Assembly: GCF_021155775.2 (NCBI RefSeq)
Contig: NC_060234.1
Coordinates: 3,968,001-4,032,000 of the forward strand
Length of the DNA: 64,000 nt
Direction: 5' to 3'
Source: Neodiprion pinetum
Taxonomy: Eukaryota > Arthropoda > Insecta > Hymenoptera > Diprionidae
A program made the position numbers and the translations under genes. A model generated the notes under the pieces. It saw only the letters and a list, made by a program, of their open reading frames with translations, ran no database searches and was not told where the DNA came from. Below are positions 60,197 to 64,000 of the stretch, in pieces. Numbering within the stretch: the stretch's first letter is position 1; every line of letters begins with the position of its first letter.

Positions 60197-63100
60197 CTGC
60201 AACGCAAATGGCAATTAGAGAAAAAAGGAAACGAGTTCGTTGGAAGCTTTATTTTTTTTTTTTTTGTCTCTGCACAAAGAGAAATTTCTTACAATTAACG
60301 AGGTTACTGTATTTTACAAATACAAACTATAATATTATCATTTTTACCATGTCCAACGCATTGTGCATCAATCATTGTACATTTTGTATCAAAGCTTAGC
60401 ACAGAATCATTTTCGAATTTTATGCGACAGACGAACGTACATTTTGGTCCGTCTTCGATTCTGCGCTATTCAAAGAACGTCAAAAAAATAACGTTCGGAT
60501 GGTTTTACATATGCCAGTAATTGACGAACGAACGTGATAAAAACACGAAAACGAGTTTATAATCGAATTATACACGTCGCGTGATAAATTCAAAGTTGAA
60601 TTCTCCGGTTACTGAAAATTATTTATTTTCTTGTTGGTACGTAGTTTACACGTAAGTCACTTTTTTTCTAATGTCCCACGACGCAAATCACGGGCTGTTG
60701 AACTCTCGGTGCGTAACACCGCACGAATTAAGCAGCCGTGATGGTTGATAGGGAGAATAAAAAGAGAGATTAATTACTTGAGACGAAATTAAATTTAGTT
60801 CTTTAGCTGCTTTTTTTTTCAACCCACTTCTTCCGCGTATTACTTTCTTCTTATCGCACCGTGAAGTCTGTCGTGTAAGATATTTTATTACTGTTTTAAA
60901 AAGTACTCCATGTATGTTGAAATAGAAAACTAAAAACAAGTAAAAAATTTTGATTTTTAATAATGAATTGATTAATAGAAACGAATCCAAAGCTTCGAAC
61001 AATAAAATCCAGATTTCTTCTTCGACTGTTCGATGAATCATAGAATACAGTATATCAATATTGTTTAAAAAAAAAAAAAAACTTTGTTTCAAACGATTTG
61101 TAAGAAACTAATGTAAGAATGAAATAAACTCCTTCATTAAAATTGAACAAATTTCATACGCGTCATTTTTGCAACGGTATAAATAGCGAGCTATTTTTGG
61201 ATTAATATCAGTCTGAAATACACCGAAAAATACGATAAACTTTCGAAATCTTGAATATGCAGACGAGCCTAAAATTTTAACCAATACTTGGACCGATTTT
61301 CACTGAATTTTATTGTTACAAATCATTATCAGGTGTATTACTTAAATTTTTTTGCAAAAAAAAAAACTGTACAAACCGACATCTATACCAGAATCAAAAG
61401 CTCTACTTTGCACAGAAAAGAGATACATATAAAAAAAAAAAAAAAAAGTAGCCGAGAAGCACGTTTCAATTGTATCATACTTTTGAGCAAAAACACGCCG
61501 GATCTCCTCTTCAATTGTGAACAATTGGGTAACGTACTTCACGTGGAACCGTTTAACCTGGTCAGGGGTTACGAAATTCAAGGTCAATTATGCCGACATA
61601 ATTTCAAAGTTGAACAGTTTAAACCAGCTCAAAGGGCTCCAGCATCCCGTTGGGCGCATTATCCCTTGAGATAACGCAGGTCTGGGTCCCTGAATAATTA
61701 CGTGTTCCCGCGGGATAAGTACGCTATAGATGACGGTCTCTCTCTAGTTTGGTCTTAATCGACTAAAACGGATTGGGCGAAACTCCAAATCACCCGGGCA
61801 TCTGTATAAAGTGCAAGGATTAGGATCGTAATGGATTTACAAGGCGAATTGGATGCAGCGCAGACGCGACTTATTCTGATATCCGCACGCCGTTGAAGAG
61901 AAGTACAATATAATAATCGCCCCGCAAATCGAGTTTCAGTCGACAAATCTTAATTGTGTCTATAACTGGAAAGTCGGTTAATCGTTTGCTATTATTTTGT
62001 TTTTTTTTTCTTTCTCATGCTTTAGACAAATTAGATCGAATACAAAATTTTTTTAGCACGGCCGAAGGGTTCTTCTCAAACATCGAATATTCCCGAATAT
62101 TAACTTATAAACGACGGTGTGAAAAAAGTGAAAGTTCGTGCTTTCATCCGAAAAAAAAAAAAAACTTACCTTTAAAATACGTATATTTTTATCAATCTGA
62201 TGTGATCAATTTATTCGAATTGATCGGGGAAAATTGTAATATTTTTGTCTGGAAAACTTGGAAAACTTCGCGATGTAGATTTTAGTGGCCACCCTATGTA
62301 AGCATCATTTGAAAAGTTGGAAAATATGTGCGGGCCGACAATTGTGAACACGGTTAAAAATAATTCAAAAATTTTAGGGTTGAATTTTATCGATGAAATC
62401 GCTTTATACTTTTTTATTCAATTTCCAGCTACCGACTAATTGAACTCTGTGACTTTAAGCCTGTAATTACGATTTTTAACCGACTCACGCGATCGGCACA
62501 AGCCAATTAATTCACCGCAGAAGATATAAGATTGTTTGAAAAATCGCATCACTTTTAGTATCGTTCAGTATCAGCATTTGAATTTTCATTTTTCCGTACA
62601 GTTATAATCGAATCCTAGACGATTTCATTAATTTTTTTTCACACCTCCTTTCGCACATGCGGATCGTAATCAAATCTGCAAATCACACACAGACGCGCTT
62701 GTGCCCTTGCAATTTGCCGAGCAATTTCACCGATTACCACTTCGTTACAGGCCTCTAACTCTACCGACACTAGACGAAATCTCTGCACCTTGGATCAGCT
62801 TAAAACGTGAAGCTAGAAGCTCGGTGACGAGGGTTTATGCATGAAAATAATTAATCATCGCTTTCGCGCGACTCAATTTGCGAAGACGACGACGATGACG
62901 CGTTCGTTCAATGCATGTACATATACTCACCTACATTTCACTTCAAAGGGTGCAGCGAAACGGATGACATACGGGCCAAAGACTAATAGCTCTTTGAACA
63001 ACGCTTCCTATAACTTTGGTATACGGTTGAATATATCTTGCACGTGTACGATGGATTTTATATGCATGTATATAACAACTATACTTGAGCAATTGATACA

Positions 63101-63741
63101 GAAACTCCCTAAAGTGACTCTTTTACACGAGACGAGTACTTGGAAATTTTTTATTCTTCTGTAATTTAATTCGTCAACCATGGTTCCCCTTTTTTTTTTT
63201 TTTTTCGTTCTTTGGGAGGAAAGGTAAGCCGAATCCTTAAATTCAAATCTCAATTTATATTCACTACACAGAGAGCAAGACGATTGTTTAAACTTACTTG
63301 AATATTGTTTTTGAGATATTAAACATATTTTCACATTTTAAATGACATTTATTCTGTTGTATCAATGTGAACTTTACATTGTCGGTACAAAGAAGAAGGT
63401 GTGAAAAAGAAAACGTAGGTATCAAAGTTTTTTTTATACGTAGCTGTAGAAGAATTACGAAGAAAAAAATTACGGCGAACGCGAATAAGATCCCAGAAGT
63501 TTTAGACTTGATCAAAGTTCAGATCTTAATGTACACTTGGATATTTTTTATACCTGTATACGGTGTACCGAGAGATTTTTAGAGGATCTGTTCGCAGCGC
63601 GAGATGTTCAATTTGCTCAATTTTTATTGGTTGATATACACGCTCTAGCAGCCTGAAGCAAACTTTCAGTGAAAATAATAAAATCCCTAGAATCGATTTG
63701 TTGACAAGTGACAGTTGACCATAAACTCTCGACTATCAAGA
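60197..63741 (-). other. KCTD9: KCTD9 upstream intron (partial); no coding exon recognised
   Basis: I looked for the exon that should precede YANLHG (ending in an LDLRxINFK-like segment) and for the BTB domain (VGG motif) on the minus strand and found neither, so this is probably one large KCTD9 intron. An open minus-strand stretch of about 47 codons at about 62,649-62,792, preceded by GTGCAG, is protein-like but matches no KCTD9 segment. A/T runs lie at 60,250-60,263, 61,068-61,081, 61,431-61,447 and 63,190-63,205. Confidence 0.6.
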
Positions 63742-63995
63742 ATGCCTGCGTCACAGCGCAAACGCGATCCACTGCGCATCTGTCACCTTGCCTACGATGC
63801 TAGTAACATTTTTACGAAGTTTGCTGAGCGTATGAACTTATAGATGGCTGCGAAACGTGGTGTGATTATACATGGTATGTCTAGAACTCTTACGACACGC
63901 CCTTTTCTTCGAGATCAAAGCCTTCAAGTAATTTTGCACCGACGACTGCAGTCTAAGTAAATCCCTGTATCGTTAGGGAATTATTTTTCCTACAG
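63742..63995 (+). other. possible 5' end of a plus-strand transcript with a 121-base intron
   Basis: A 33-residue ATG frame (63,742-63,843) ends in TAG, immediately followed by ATGGCTGCGAAACGTGGTGTG (split as ATGGCTGCGAAACGTGGT + GTG). After 31 bases this second frame meets G|GTATGT at 63,875, a good donor. TTTTTCCTACAG at 63,984-63,995 is a good acceptor. Splicing them would give MAAKRGVIIHV then TGA, so the second frame would stop at once. If the intron is real, both small frames may be upstream frames in a leader whose main start lies beyond 64,000. It may also be chance. Confidence 0.2.
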
Positions 63996-64000
63996 TTTGA

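Noticed and set aside
59867..60214. Extension of the KCTD9 frame beyond both exon ends (MPFALQ... and ...VNFGHTFICKN)
   Set aside because: These residues lie beyond the consensus splice sites, and the family sequence continues instead in the next exon (FCDFSGSDL).
1..64000. CRISPR arrays, bacterial operons, rRNA genes or prophage
   Set aside because: No regularly spaced identical repeats with unique spacers, no closely packed long frames and no rRNA-like segments were seen. The sequence is eukaryotic.

Overview
The window looks like a piece of an animal nuclear genome, most likely an insect and possibly a hymenopteran. It is AT-rich and full of poly-A/T runs, AT and GA/CT microsatellites and TA-rich spacers, with no operons, no long open frames and frequent CpG dinucleotides. 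The only confidently identified gene, KCTD9, is split by a canonical GT-AG intron. The insect/Hymenoptera placement is inference from composition and from the KCTD9 variant, not from a marker gene.

About 58 kb (1-59,300) holds no gene I can identify. The open frames are short, many lack an ATG, and none resembles a known family. I read this part as intergenic DNA or the inside of very long introns. Its recognisable content is repetitive: (a) a decayed non-LTR retrotransposon at about 50,674-52,080, with endonuclease, a piece of reverse transcriptase and a C-terminal piece, broken by stops, frameshifts and an internal deletion; (b) two non-autonomous elements with GGCATTCC-type inverted ends (53,056-54,060 and 56,479-57,008) and an internal relative near 14,109-14,253; (c) a short element with CACTGAGAAAAATT-like inverted ends (best copy 47,224-47,628, relatives near 28.8, 31.2, 41.0 and 58.5 kb); (d) a roughly 100-120 bp repeat carrying an ATTCGTGATCAGCGA-like core (18.1, 24.6, 36.5 and 44.1 kb); and assorted tandem duplications and microsatellites. 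A few CpG-rich, more GC-balanced islands (about 22.4-22.8, 28.3-28.5, 35.8-36.06, 52.8-53.05 and 56.05-56.35 kb) could be promoters, first exons or conserved regulatory DNA. The best of these, 35,841-35,873, has a possible short first coding exon ending in a splice donor.

At the right end, two minus-strand exons (59,867-60,196 and 59,360-59,476) encode the last 148 residues of KCTD9, a BTB/pentapeptide-repeat adaptor. The upstream exons with the ubiquitin-like and BTB domains were not found between 60,197 and 64,000, so that intron is at least 3.8 kb or runs off the window. The last 260 bases may contain the 5' end of another transcript on the plus strand.

I did not find a previously undescribed biological system. 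The most useful leads are the repeat families, the duplicated donor region inside the KCTD9 intron, and the candidate first exons.
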